A stretch of DNA of 64,000 nucleotides, from assembly GCF_010731635.1 (NCBI RefSeq), contig NZ_AP022583.1, positions 2,604,001 through 2,668,000 of the forward strand. Reading direction: 5' to 3'. Below, in pieces: positions 24,159 through 33,963 of the stretch. Origin of the DNA: Mycobacterium noviomagense. GTDB taxonomy: Bacteria > Actinomycetota > Actinomycetes > Mycobacteriales > Mycobacteriaceae. Made by a program: the position numbers and the translations under genes. Positions within the stretch are counted from its first letter, which is position 1. Each line of letters begins with the position of its first letter. The notes beneath the pieces were generated by a model, which had not been told where the DNA came from, did no database searches, and saw only the letters and a list, made by a program, of their open reading frames with translations.

Positions 24159-25756
24159 AACAATTCCCGGGTCAACAGCGGCGAATCCTCCTGCGGCAGA
24201 AGCACAGTCACTTCAGCAGCTTGGCTGCCCTGGGATTTGTGGATCGTCAACGCGTGCATGGTCTCGACGTCGCTGAGTCGGCTGCTCGCAAAGTCGAGCG
24301 GCCCCGTGGCGCCCGCGATCACCGCCCTCAACCCGTCCGATCCGGCGACAACCACGCCGGTGTCGCCGTTGTAGACCCGCAACCCGTAGTCGTTCGCCGT
24401 CACGATCAGGGGCCGCCCCGCATACCACTCCGACCACGGCGGCTGACCCGTCTCGTGGGAAAGCCACTTCTCGACCTGCCTGTTCCAGTGCTGCACGCCG
24501 TATGGACCCTGCCGGTGCGCACACAACAGCCGATGTTCGCCCAGCGTCGCCAGCGCCTCGTCGGCGGCTCCTAACAGCGCCGCCTCGCGCACCCGAAGTG
24601 CATGTGCCACCACGACACAACGCAAACGTTCGCTCGGGTCATCGTCCTCGATGAACTCGATGTGGTCGTCGCCCGACCGCAACAACGCCACTGCACCATC
24701 GGCGTCACCGACCCGGATGGCATCGGCCAAGGAGCCGATCGACTTGCCGAACCGGTGCACGGTCCTCAGCTCCGCCACCCGTACGTCATCACGGGCTGAC
24801 AGCCCGTCCACCAAATCGGCCAGGACCGCACCGGCTTCCACCGAGGCCAGCTGATCGGCATCGCCGACCAGGATCAGTCGCGCCTCGGGGCGCACCGCCT
24901 CCAGCAGCCGCGCCATGAGCGTCAGCGACACCATCGACGTCTCGTCGACCACAATCACGTCGTGCGGCAACCGGTTTCCGCGATGGTGCCGAAATCTCGA
25001 CGACGATCCCGGCCGCATGTGCAACAGCCGGTGCACTGTCATTGCCTGCAGCTCACCCAGCCGCGTCTGATCGGCGGAGTCGAGCTCGGCCACCTCGACC
25101 GCCACCGCCTCTTGCAGTCGCGCCGCCGCTTTGCCCGTCGGCGCCGCCAACGCAATTCGCGGCCGCGACGACCCCGCGAGCTCCGTCTGCTCCGCCAGCA
25201 GTGCCAGCAGCCGCGCGACCGTGGTGGTCTTGCCTGTGCCCGGGCCACCGGTCAATACGGTCACGGATTGTGACAACGCGATTTCCGCTGCCTGCCGCTG
25301 TTCTTCGTACCCGGGCGGGAAAAGTCGCTCGAAGGCGGGCACTTCGACTGTCTGCTTGGACTCCAGCAACGCCAGCAGGTCGTCGCACACCTGCTCTTCT
25401 TCGCGCCAGTACTGGTCCAGGTACAGCAGCCTGTCGTCGTAGAGATGCAGCACCGGCGGGTCGCTGAGTAGCTTGCTTGCCCGCACTGCCGCCAGCCACT
25501 CCGCTGCGTCCGGCCACGAGACGCCGTCAATGTCGATCGCGGCGGCGAGCGTCGACAAATCGAGGCACACCGAGCCGCCCCGCAGCGCCCGCACCAGCAG
25601 CGCGACCGCCAAGGCCACCCGCTCGTCGGGTTCGCCGCCCAGCTCGCAGAGCCGCTGCGCCACGTGCACATCCGAAAACTCGAGAACACCCGCCTGGCTG
25701 AACGTGCGCAGCACACCGGTTGCGCTGATGGCGACTTCGGTCTCGACGACGCTCAT
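24029..25756 (-). CDS. recD: Exonuclease V alpha subunit RecD
   Basis: 575 residues. SF1B helicase: motif I LTGGPGTGKTTTVARL, motif II VIVVDETSMVS, later GDADQLASVEAGAVL (motif III) and TIHKSQGSQAAEVTVLLPQE, then FYTAVTRAKRKVRVVG. RecD is the 5'-3' motor of the RecBCD helicase-nuclease. ATG 25756 overlaps the recB stop by four bases (ATGA), which rules out the longer frame starting at 25873. Last gene of the recC-recB-recD operon. In mycobacteria RecBCD serves single-strand annealing rather than the main RecA pathway. Confidence 0.96.
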   Translation of the reverse strand: MSVVETEVAISATGVLRTFSQAGVLEFSDVHVAQRLCELGGEPDERVALAVALLVRALRGGSVCLDLSTLAAAIDIDGVSWPDAAEWLAAVRASKLLSDPPVLHLYDDRLLYLDQYWREEEQVCDDLLALLESKQTVEVPAFERLFPPGYEEQRQAAEIALSQSVTVLTGGPGTGKTTTVARLLALLAEQTELAGSSRPRIALAAPTGKAAARLQEAVAVEVAELDSADQTRLGELQAMTVHRLLHMRPGSSSRFRHHRGNRLPHDVIVVDETSMVSLTLMARLLEAVRPEARLILVGDADQLASVEAGAVLADLVDGLSARDDVRVAELRTVHRFGKSIGSLADAIRVGDADGAVALLRSGDDHIEFIEDDDPSERLRCVVVAHALRVREAALLGAADEALATLGEHRLLCAHRQGPYGVQHWNRQVEKWLSHETGQPPWSEWYAGRPLIVTANDYGLRVYNGDTGVVVAGSDGLRAVIAGATGPLDFASSRLSDVETMHALTIHKSQGSQAAEVTVLLPQEDSPLLTRELFYTAVTRAKRKVRVVGSDAAVRTAIGRRAVRASGLARRLHASA

Positions 25757-28700
25757 GCGGCGCGCCTCCCGGCGTCGAGAAGATCGGAGAGCGCCACCAC
25801 AAGCTCGGCCGGCGGCCGCCAGCTGAACACTCCGGTCGGATGGCCGTCGAGCACTGGCGTATCGGCACCGCACATGCCGCGCACGAACAGATACAGCACC
25901 CCGCCGAGATGCGCGGCCGGGTCGTACCCGGACTGTCGCCAGCGCAGAAACCGGTGCAGCACAACTACATACAACAGCGCCTGCAGCGGATAGTCCGAGT
26001 GCAACATCGCCTCGGCGAGCCGTGTGTGGCTGTAATCGGCTGCGGTGTCGCCCAGGTGGTTGGTTTTGTAGTCAACCACCAAATAGCGCGGGTCGGGGAG
26101 CCGCAACACCACGTCGATGGAGCCGGCTAGGTATCCGCGCAACGACTGGGCGCCCAACGCTGGCGAGGTCAGCCGCTCGGCGTACGGGGCCAGCGGATCA
26201 TCGAGGGGTAGGTGTCGCCGCAGCAGCTCACCCACATCGGACACCGACACGTCCGGCACCGCGCCGCGCAGATCACCGCCAGCCAATGGAATCTCGAAGT
26301 CCAACTCGCGCAGCCGGTTTCGCGGCTCGATCTGTCGCAGGGTCAGCCCGCCTGCCAACTGCCCCAGCGGCGTGTCGTGCATCGGGACCAGTGCGGCGGC
26401 CAGCTCAGCGGCGGAAACCTCAACCGGCCACCACGCCAAGTGTCGTCGAACCTGATCCTCGAGTGCGGCGGCCAGGTCGGGCGCCGCGGGATCGGTGGTC
26501 TCGAGCACAGCGTGCACGAGTGACCCGAACGTCGCGCCGGACGGCATCCCGGCCAGCGGCGAGGCGATATCGGCACCGTCGCCTAAAGCGGTGACGACCA
26601 CGCCTTCTACTTCGTCGTCGCGGATCCCCACTTCTGGCTCGTTCGCTACACCGAGGGGCTCCGCGTCGCGAACCAGCGCCGAATACGAGGTCCGCCGCCA
26701 GCTGGTGTCGATTGCACGGTGGAAGTGTCGCACTGCGAAATTCTCAGTCGCAGCAGATAATTCCGGGGCAGCACAGGAGACGATGACCGATTCCTCCACC
26801 GACGGCCCGCCCGCGACTTCCCACTGTGTGAACACCGCCCACGCTTCGTCGTCGGTAATGGCCGACTCGCACCTGTCGCGTACTTCGGCCTGGCCCTTGC
26901 GGCGATCGCGGAACAAACGCGACAGCCCGCCGTTGCGCTCGTCCCAGGACGGCGCCCACCACGCCACCACCTGCGACTGCGCCCGCGTTAGCGCGACGTA
27001 GGTGACCCGGATGTTGTTGCGCGCCTCTTCCAGCCGGTTCAGCTGCTCGACACGGCTACGATCAGGGCCGTTCTTGCCGCCGATGAACAGGCACCGCGTC
27101 TCGTCCTCCTCGTGATAGAGCAGGATGTCGTCCTTACGGACATTGCGGTTGAACGCGAACGGCAAATACACAATCGGAAACTGCAGACCCTTCGCCACGA
27201 ATACGGTCATGATCTGCACCGAGGCGGCATCGCTGTCCAGGCGGCGGTTGTGTTCGCTGACTCGGGTTCGGTTGTCGCACTGGCGGCGTAGCCAATCTCG
27301 CAGCGCCGGAAGGCTGTACCGTTCCCGATGCGCGGTCTCGTGCAGCAGTTGCGCGATGTGCGCCAAGTCGGTCATGTGCCGCTCGCCGCCCAGCTGGCTC
27401 AGCACACGCCGGCCCATGCCGGCCAGCTGCGCGGCCTCGAACACTGCCGCCACCCCGCGCTGGCGGGCATGGTTGGCCCACTCTCGAAGCGTGCCCGCCA
27501 CCCGATCGGTAAGCGCGTCACCCTCGGCTGCAAGGCTTTCCGCCGTCTCGCCGAAGAACATCGTGCACGCGGCGGCGCGCACAACCCCGCTGCGGTGCGG
27601 TGCGTCGAATGCCTCCAGCAGGCACAGCCAGTCTTTGGCGGCCTGGGATTCGAACACGTCGGTGTCGCCGGTGTAGATCGCTGGGATGCCGGCATCGGCC
27701 AGGGCGTCTCGGCAGGCGCGGGCATCGTCGTGCCGCTCGACAATCACCGCGATGTCCCCGGCCTTGACCCGACGGCCGTCATAGGTGGCGTCGCTGGCCA
27801 GCAGAGCCGCGATGTCGCCGGCCAGATCGGCGGGAATGTGGCGGCGCAGCGTGTCGATCGGGATGGTGTCCGTGTCGTCATAGCCGAGCGTCGGACGTTT
27901 GACAACGCGCAGCCGAAACGGCGCATTGTGCGGTGCGCCGGCCAGCCGGTGCCCGTGGTGGCGGGCGTCGACGTCGTGCACGACGACCTCGGGGTGGCCC
28001 AGCGCCGCACCCTCCAGCACGGTCTGCAAGCTGTCGACGAGCGGCTTGTCGCTGCGCCAGTTGACCCCCAAGGTGTATTGGGCGTCGGCGGTGCGCGCCG
28101 CTTTGAGGTAGGTATGGATGTCGCCGCCGCGGAATCCGTAGATGGCCTGCTTGGGATCGCCGATCAGGATCAGCGTCGTGTGTCCGCTGAACGCGCACTG
28201 GAGCACTCTCCATTGGATCGGGTCGGTGTCCTGGAACTCGTCGACCAGCACGATCCGCCACCGCTGGCGCATCCGGTCGCGGGCTGGAGAGTCCTCTGCT
28301 TCAAGCGCTTTCGCGAGCCGGGTCAGCAGGTCGTCGTAGCTGAGGATGCGCAGCCGCTGTTTGCGGTGCTCGAGTTCGGCTTTCACGTCGTCGGCGAATC
28401 GCAACCGGATTCGGGCCGTGGTGGCCTCGTCGGGATCGCGAGGACGGAGTTGCGAGCACGGGTCGTTCACCACAGCGCGAGCCAACTCGAGCGCCTGCCT
28501 ATACGTAAGTACCGGATCGTCCTCCTGCCGCCCGAACTGCGCCAGGTACAGGTCGTCGACGATCTCGGTGACCAGGTCATCGAGGCTTTCCTGCAACGTG
28601 GCGTCGGTGCCGCTATCGGCCGCCACACCAAGCGATTTCAGCACCCGGCCGCAAAACTCGTGGGTGGTCGCGATAGTAGCGGCGTCGAAGTTGGCCAGCG

Positions 28701-29025
28701 CGTCACGCAGCCGGCGCTGCCTAACCCAGCGTTCCTCGTCGGTGCCGCTCACGAGATGGCGCACCAGGTCGCTGTCCGGCGGCACCCGACCGTCCAACGC
28801 GGCCAGCGCCTCGACGATCTGGCTGCGGACCCGTTCGCGTAGCTCGCGGCTGGCGTTGCGGTTGAACGTGATCAGCAGCATCTCGTCGAGCGTGGTGCGG
28901 GTCTCGGCGAGGTAGCGGGTGACCAGCCCGGCCAACGCGAATGTTTTGCCGGTGCCGGCGCTGGCCTCCAGCACCGTGGTGGAACCGTTTTTCGGCAGTG
29001 GGCCCAACAAGTCGAAGCGATCCAT
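25753..29025 (-). CDS. recB: Exonuclease V beta subunit RecB
   Basis: 1090 residues, UvrD-like SF1A helicase plus nuclease. Motif I ASAGTGKTFALA near residue 25-36, motif II VDEFQDTDPIQW, a later FVAKGLQFPIVYLPFAF segment and TYVALTRAQSQVVAWW. The C terminus carries the RecB nuclease core LVVDYKTNHLG (Asp and Lys ligands). ATG 29025 overlaps the recC stop by one base (TGATG), so an upstream start at 29064 is rejected. 3'-5' motor and the nuclease of RecBCD. Confidence 0.97.
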   Translation of the reverse strand: MDRFDLLGPLPKNGSTTVLEASAGTGKTFALAGLVTRYLAETRTTLDEMLLITFNRNASRELRERVRSQIVEALAALDGRVPPDSDLVRHLVSGTDEERWVRQRRLRDALANFDAATIATTHEFCGRVLKSLGVAADSGTDATLQESLDDLVTEIVDDLYLAQFGRQEDDPVLTYRQALELARAVVNDPCSQLRPRDPDEATTARIRLRFADDVKAELEHRKQRLRILSYDDLLTRLAKALEAEDSPARDRMRQRWRIVLVDEFQDTDPIQWRVLQCAFSGHTTLILIGDPKQAIYGFRGGDIHTYLKAARTADAQYTLGVNWRSDKPLVDSLQTVLEGAALGHPEVVVHDVDARHHGHRLAGAPHNAPFRLRVVKRPTLGYDDTDTIPIDTLRRHIPADLAGDIAALLASDATYDGRRVKAGDIAVIVERHDDARACRDALADAGIPAIYTGDTDVFESQAAKDWLCLLEAFDAPHRSGVVRAAACTMFFGETAESLAAEGDALTDRVAGTLREWANHARQRGVAAVFEAAQLAGMGRRVLSQLGGERHMTDLAHIAQLLHETAHRERYSLPALRDWLRRQCDNRTRVSEHNRRLDSDAASVQIMTVFVAKGLQFPIVYLPFAFNRNVRKDDILLYHEEDETRCLFIGGKNGPDRSRVEQLNRLEEARNNIRVTYVALTRAQSQVVAWWAPSWDERNGGLSRLFRDRRKGQAEVRDRCESAITDDEAWAVFTQWEVAGGPSVEESVIVSCAAPELSAATENFAVRHFHRAIDTSWRRTSYSALVRDAEPLGVANEPEVGIRDDEVEGVVVTALGDGADIASPLAGMPSGATFGSLVHAVLETTDPAAPDLAAALEDQVRRHLAWWPVEVSAAELAAALVPMHDTPLGQLAGGLTLRQIEPRNRLRELDFEIPLAGGDLRGAVPDVSVSDVGELLRRHLPLDDPLAPYAERLTSPALGAQSLRGYLAGSIDVVLRLPDPRYLVVDYKTNHLGDTAADYSHTRLAEAMLHSDYPLQALLYVVVLHRFLRWRQSGYDPAAHLGGVLYLFVRGMCGADTPVLDGHPTGVFSWRPPAELVVALSDLLDAGRRAA

Positions 29026-32000
29026 CAGCTGTGCCCCTTCGTCGCCTCGATTAGGGGCGACCACAGCCGCGCGGCGAGCGCCCCCAGCCGGGTATCCTCT
29101 CCGGGCATTTCCTCGCCCGGGTGTGGCGGGCCCAACAACACATCGAGTTTGGCTTTACGGCCGAAGGCGATCTGGTTGGCGGGCTCTTCGTTCTCGCCGC
29201 TGTAACTGTTCGACGACGTCCACCGGTAGCCGGCGGCTCGTCGTGGATCGGTGCCCGAGTCGCGCGCCTTGGCCCACGCGAATGATGTCCTGATAGGCAG
29301 TGGCATCGGTTCCCGGCGACCAGCGTCATGGAGAGATATCAAGTCGCGCAGAATGTCGAGGGCGTTATGGGGCGCCCACAGTGTCTGGGTTTTGATACGG
29401 TCGGCGTCCTCGTCGCGTCGTCCGATGCACAGCGCGGTCCAACAGCGGCTGGGGTCATGCGCTGCCAGCGCCAGCAGCTGGATCCAACATTGGAGTAGGT
29501 GCTTGCCGCCCAGCTTCGAGTAAGTCACCTCCACGATGCGATCGCCGAAAACTGTTGTGACAGTCCCGGTAAGTTGCCGACCAGCGCCTACGTCGACGGC
29601 GACGTCCTGAGCGCGCGGCTCCTCCTGCCTTTCGCATCGCGCGGCTCGGGCGAGGTTGGCAGCGCGATCGCGAATCTGCTTGGCTTTGCGCCAGCCCAGT
29701 CGCTCCGGCGGCAAAGTGCCGCGCCGCCACTCGAACTGGGCCGCGGTGTCCGCGTCCATGCCGCGCAGCATGTCGTGCAGCATCCGGTCGCCGACCGTCC
29801 ATTCCTCCAGCGGGTCGACTTCGACCGGCATCGCGTCTTTGACCGTGTCGACGTCCCACGGCAGCGTGTAATCCAACGCGCGGAAGAATCCCTTGACCGG
29901 GTCTTTGAAGAACTCCATGAGATCGGCAAGCATCACGTCGTCGCCAGGCGGCGCCGGCAGCGGCTCAGTGATGAACGGCTTTGATGCACAACGTTTCCCG
30001 GTAGCAGCTGCGGCTGCGGTGAGCGCAGTGGGGTCGAATGTGAACGGCCTGCCCGGTACCAGCGCCCCCGGTGCGACGTTGCGGCGGTCAAACGGCTGCA
30101 GGGGATGCCTGATCAGGATCTGGTCGCGCACCGGCTGCGACGTGGTCTGGTCAAGCGTGTCGAGCAACTCGGCCAGCGGCACTGCGGGTGGTCGCTCGTG
30201 ACCGGAGTGCTCGTCGGCGCCGGTGTAGGTGATCACTAGCGTCTCGGTGGCCGCGCAGATCGCGTCGAGCAGCAACTGCCGGTCCTCCGAACGGATGTCG
30301 CGCTCACCGGTCATCGGACAGCGGGCCAGCACGTCGTCGCCGTCCGGGGCGTTGATCCGCGGGAACACGCCGTCGTCGAGTCCGACCAGGCAGACCACCC
30401 GGTGCGGCACCGAGCGCATCGGCACCATGGTGCACACCGTCAGCGTCCCGGTGCGGAAGTTCGCCCGCGTCGGCCGTCCCGCCAAATGGCCGCTCAGCAG
30501 TGCGCGGATGTCGGGCAGCCGCAACAGCGTCGACGCGCGAGAACCGGCCTGCGCCAACACATCGGCGAATTCGCGCTGCAGCTGGGCCTGCTGCCATGCG
30601 TCGTCGCTGCGGGTCAGCATCTCGACACCCTGGCTCAGGGCATCCAGCCACTCCGTCAACGGCTTTGCGCCGCTGAGTCGTTCGACGACACGTTGCAGAC
30701 GATCGACATATTCGGCCAGCCGTCCGGACAGGCCTACCTTGTCGCTGCCGACGTCGTCGAGCGGCAGCGCGGTGCCCAGCCAGGCCTGCGAGTCGTCGGA
30801 CATCGCCACCCCGGTCAGGATGCGGTCGAGCCCGAAGCGCCAGGTGTTGTGCACGATGCGGTCGAGTCCGTACGGCTGGCGGTGTCGTGGGTCGAATCCC
30901 CAGCGGATGTTGGATTGGCGCACCCAGTCGGTGATCTGGTCGAGGTCGTCGTCGCTGAACCGGAACCGGGCGCGCACCGGCGGCATCTGGGCGAGGTCGA
31001 GCACCTGGCTGGCGGTGGCGCGGGTCCCGGCGATGCCGAGCAGTTCGGCGGCGACCGCGAGCAGCGGGTTGGTCCGGGTCAGCGCCCGGTCGGCCAGCCT
31101 GACCCGTAAGCGGTGTGCCGGGTGGCTCTCCCCGGCAATGTCACCCAGCCCGAAGCCGGCGACGATCAGCGGCGCATAGGTTTCGATGTCCGGGCACATC
31201 ACGACGATGTCGCGCGGCTCCAGCGTCGGGTCGTCGTCCAGCAGGCCGAGCAGCACCTCGCGCAGCACGTCGATCTGCCGCGCCGGACCATGACAGGCAT
31301 GCACCTGCACTGAGCGGTCCTGCTCAGCCAAGGTGCGACCCTCCGATCGCACCGCGTTGGCGGCGATATCCGACTGCAGCCAAGCCAGCAACGTATCGGA
31401 CCGCGTTGTGGCGCTTATGAATTCGTCGGACGCGACATCAGCCGGCAGCGCCCGCTGCAGCTCACGCAGATCACGGCCCAGGGTTTCCAAAAGGGGGTGC
31501 CTTGCAACGCTCCGGCTGGCGTCCTCGACACGCGATACCCCGCCGTGCAGACGGGCCAGCGCCTGCCACAGGTCGTCGCTGGGATGCGGCAGCCACAGGT
31601 GCAGCTGGTGATGGGTGGCCAGCGCCTCGAGCAACTCCACCTCGGTGCACGCCAGCCGGGTGTGGCCGAACAGCGACAGCCGCTCCGGCAGCTCCGCCGG
31701 GCCTTCGCGCAGCCGGGCCACGGTTTTCTGGTGCCGGATATGCGGCGGATCGGCCGGCACCCGTGCCACCAGCGCCCGCCACAATTCCGGCTGCCAGGCC
31801 AGGTCCGCGTCCACACCGTCCACGCGGCCCTCTAGCCAGTCGACCAGCAGCTGCGGACGCTGGCGGGCATACAACGCGAACAACCCGGCCAGCCGTCGCG
31901 CCACCGAATACCGCCGGCCCCGCCGCAACTCGGCTTCAGTGTCGGTGTCGAAGTGCCCCAAGTGTTTCGCCAGTGTTCGGCACCACGGCTCGTCCAACGA

Positions 32001-32309
32001 GCAGTCGACGACCTCCAGCAACGGCCACGTCATCGCCTCCGGTGACCACGGGTCGTCGTCAACGGTGCCGGTGACCTGCGCAATCAGTGAGCCCGGGCTG
32101 CGAAAAGCCACACCGGCGCATACTCCGTCGTCGCCGCGACCGCGGCCCAGGACGTGGGACAACCGCTGGCTGAGCCATCGCTCCACGCCGCGGGCAGGGA
32201 CCAACAACAGCTCTTCGGCGAACGGGTCGGACAGCGGGGTCGCCAGCAACGCACCGAGCCTGTCGGCCAGTAGATCGGTGCGCTCGGCACGGTGGAGATG
32301 AAGCGCCAT
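29025..32309 (-). CDS. recC: Exonuclease V gamma subunit RecC
   Basis: 1094 residues, the scanning and structural subunit of RecBCD with inactivated helicase folds. N terminus LLLVPARGVERWLSQRLSHV, later ARQIDVLREVLLGLLDDDPT with DIVVMCPDIETYAPLIVAGF, and VVCLVGLDDGVFPRI are characteristic RecC blocks. First gene of the operon; about 100 bases separate its start from the divergent HD-domain gene, which must contain both promoters. Confidence 0.97.
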   Translation of the reverse strand: MALHLHRAERTDLLADRLGALLATPLSDPFAEELLLVPARGVERWLSQRLSHVLGRGRGDDGVCAGVAFRSPGSLIAQVTGTVDDDPWSPEAMTWPLLEVVDCSLDEPWCRTLAKHLGHFDTDTEAELRRGRRYSVARRLAGLFALYARQRPQLLVDWLEGRVDGVDADLAWQPELWRALVARVPADPPHIRHQKTVARLREGPAELPERLSLFGHTRLACTEVELLEALATHHQLHLWLPHPSDDLWQALARLHGGVSRVEDASRSVARHPLLETLGRDLRELQRALPADVASDEFISATTRSDTLLAWLQSDIAANAVRSEGRTLAEQDRSVQVHACHGPARQIDVLREVLLGLLDDDPTLEPRDIVVMCPDIETYAPLIVAGFGLGDIAGESHPAHRLRVRLADRALTRTNPLLAVAAELLGIAGTRATASQVLDLAQMPPVRARFRFSDDDLDQITDWVRQSNIRWGFDPRHRQPYGLDRIVHNTWRFGLDRILTGVAMSDDSQAWLGTALPLDDVGSDKVGLSGRLAEYVDRLQRVVERLSGAKPLTEWLDALSQGVEMLTRSDDAWQQAQLQREFADVLAQAGSRASTLLRLPDIRALLSGHLAGRPTRANFRTGTLTVCTMVPMRSVPHRVVCLVGLDDGVFPRINAPDGDDVLARCPMTGERDIRSEDRQLLLDAICAATETLVITYTGADEHSGHERPPAVPLAELLDTLDQTTSQPVRDQILIRHPLQPFDRRNVAPGALVPGRPFTFDPTALTAAAAATGKRCASKPFITEPLPAPPGDDVMLADLMEFFKDPVKGFFRALDYTLPWDVDTVKDAMPVEVDPLEEWTVGDRMLHDMLRGMDADTAAQFEWRRGTLPPERLGWRKAKQIRDRAANLARAARCERQEEPRAQDVAVDVGAGRQLTGTVTTVFGDRIVEVTYSKLGGKHLLQCWIQLLALAAHDPSRCWTALCIGRRDEDADRIKTQTLWAPHNALDILRDLISLHDAGRREPMPLPIRTSFAWAKARDSGTDPRRAAGYRWTSSNSYSGENEEPANQIAFGRKAKLDVLLGPPHPGEEMPGEDTRLGALAARLWSPLIEATKGHS

Positions 32310-32413
32310 AGCGGTGCCACGATAGACCGCCGCACCGACACCGACGGCTGGTTCGCGGTGATGTCAGTGCCGTGTGCGACAGTGAGGCGAAAGATGGTCG
32401 AGAGGGGAGGACT

Positions 32414-33013
32414 ATGACCAGCCAGACAGCGTCGCCACGGCTGACGCAGAAGTTCGTCGAGGCTATGCAATACGCGGCGGAGAAGCACGCCACCCAGACC
32501 CGCAAGGGCAGCGCCACCCCGTATCTGGGCCATCTGTTGTCGGTGGCAGGGTTGGTCATCGAAGCCGACGGCACCGAGACGCAGGCCATCGCTGCCTTGC
32601 TGCACGACGCCGTGGAAGACCAGGGTGGCGAAGCGACACTGGCCGAGATTCGGGGGAAGTTCGGCCCCGACGTCGCGTTGATCGTCTCTGAATGCAGCGA
32701 CACTTTCGAAACACCCAAGCCGCCCTGGCGGGAGCGCAAGGAAAACTACCTCCGCTGCCTGCGCGAGGCGTCGGACGAGGCCATTCTGGTGTCACTCGCC
32801 GACAAACTGCACAACGCCCGCGCGATTCTGCGTGACTTCCGCGACCTGGGTGACGAGCTGTGGCAACGGTTCAATGTTCACGACCCGCAACAGCACCTGT
32901 GGTACTACCGGTCGCTGCTGGAGGTGTACAGCGACCGCATCGACAACTGGATGGTCGACGAGCTTCGCGACGTGATCGATGCGCTGGAAGAAGAGCTCAG
33001 CAAAGCGGCTTAG
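32414..33013 (+). CDS. HD-domain phosphohydrolase (RelA/SpoT-like HD)
   Basis: 199 residues from ATG 32414, preceded by GGGGAGGAC. The HD metal-binding pattern is present: YLGHLLSVAGLV (His), AALLHDAVED (HD) and LADKLHNARAI (final Asp), the layout of the hydrolase half of RelA/SpoT and of small alarmone hydrolases. No synthetase, TGS or ACT domain. It could hydrolyse (p)ppGpp or another nucleotide. Divergent from recC; the alpha/beta hydrolase follows after 31 bases. Confidence 0.88.
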   Translation: MTSQTASPRLTQKFVEAMQYAAEKHATQTRKGSATPYLGHLLSVAGLVIEADGTETQAIAALLHDAVEDQGGEATLAEIRGKFGPDVALIVSECSDTFETPKPPWRERKENYLRCLREASDEAILVSLADKLHNARAILRDFRDLGDELWQRFNVHDPQQHLWYYRSLLEVYSDRIDNWMVDELRDVIDALEEELSKAA

Positions 33014-33044
33014 CGCCGCCTACCCGCTGCGGCACCCGTTGGGG

Positions 33045-33944
33045 GTGCCGCGAGTCGAAAAGCCGCGCGCGGAAGGTCGTTTCCGCCTCGCCGGCGGTCG
33101 CCGCGTTGGTTATGCCGAGTTCGGTGACCCTTCAGGCGCGGTGGTGCTGTGGTTCCACGGCACGCTGGGCGCTCGACGCCAGTTCCCGCTACATGGTCGG
33201 CGTGCCGCCGAGAGGCTCGGCCTGCGAGTCGTCGTCGTCGAGCGACCGGGCTCCGGGCTGTCCGATCCGCACCGCTACACCGCCGTGGCCGACTGCGTCA
33301 CCGACATAGTCGAGCTGGCCGACGCGCTCGAGGCCGAGCGACTGGGCGTCGTGGGCCTATCGGGCGGAGGTCCCTTCGCGCTGGCCTGCGGCGCGCTGCC
33401 CCCGATGGTCGCCCGCGTGGGCACCGTAGCCGTGCTCGACGGCATCGTCCCGACCGTGGGCGCAGATGCCACGGCCGGCGGGATCACCGACCTTGCCCGC
33501 CGCTTCTCCCCGGCGCTGTCGCGGCTGCGCCGGCCGTTGGCGGCGCTGAGCACCGGGCTGCTGGCACCCCTTATTCCGGTCGCGCATTACGCCTACCGGG
33601 CCTATGCCAGCGTTTGGCCCGAAAACGACCGACAGGTGCTCGCCGACCCCGAAATCGAGGCGATATTCGTCGACGACATGCTCAACGTCTTCCATGGTCG
33701 CTGCCAGGCCGTGGTCGACGACGCCCGCCTGTTCGGTCTGGACTGGGGTTTCCGGTTGGCCGACGTGAAAGTGCCGGTGCGGTGGTGGCATGGTGACGCC
33801 GACACTCTGGTGCCCCTAGCCGGCGTCCAGGCGGCGGTGTCACGCCTGCAGGACGCCGAGCTCATCTTGCGTGCAGGTGAAAGCCACCTCGGCGGTTTCG
33901 CCAAGATCGACGAGGTTCTCGAATACATGCGCTCGTTTCTTTGA
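33045..33944 (+). CDS. Alpha/beta hydrolase
   Basis: About 299 residues from GTG 33045. Alpha/beta-hydrolase fold with the oxyanion segment LWFHGTLGARRQFP, nucleophile elbow GLSGGGP (Ser about 103), acid in WWHGDADTLVPLAG and His in GESHLGG. Close spacing to the HD gene suggests co-transcription. The substrate is unknown; it resembles small esterases or epoxide-hydrolase-like enzymes. An upstream in-frame ATG at 32979 would overlap the HD gene and is less likely. Confidence 0.85.
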   Translation: MPRVEKPRAEGRFRLAGGRRVGYAEFGDPSGAVVLWFHGTLGARRQFPLHGRRAAERLGLRVVVVERPGSGLSDPHRYTAVADCVTDIVELADALEAERLGVVGLSGGGPFALACGALPPMVARVGTVAVLDGIVPTVGADATAGGITDLARRFSPALSRLRRPLAALSTGLLAPLIPVAHYAYRAYASVWPENDRQVLADPEIEAIFVDDMLNVFHGRCQAVVDDARLFGLDWGFRLADVKVPVRWWHGDADTLVPLAGVQAAVSRLQDAELILRAGESHLGGFAKIDEVLEYMRSFL

Positions 33945-33963
33945 GCCGCAACGTAATCGCGCT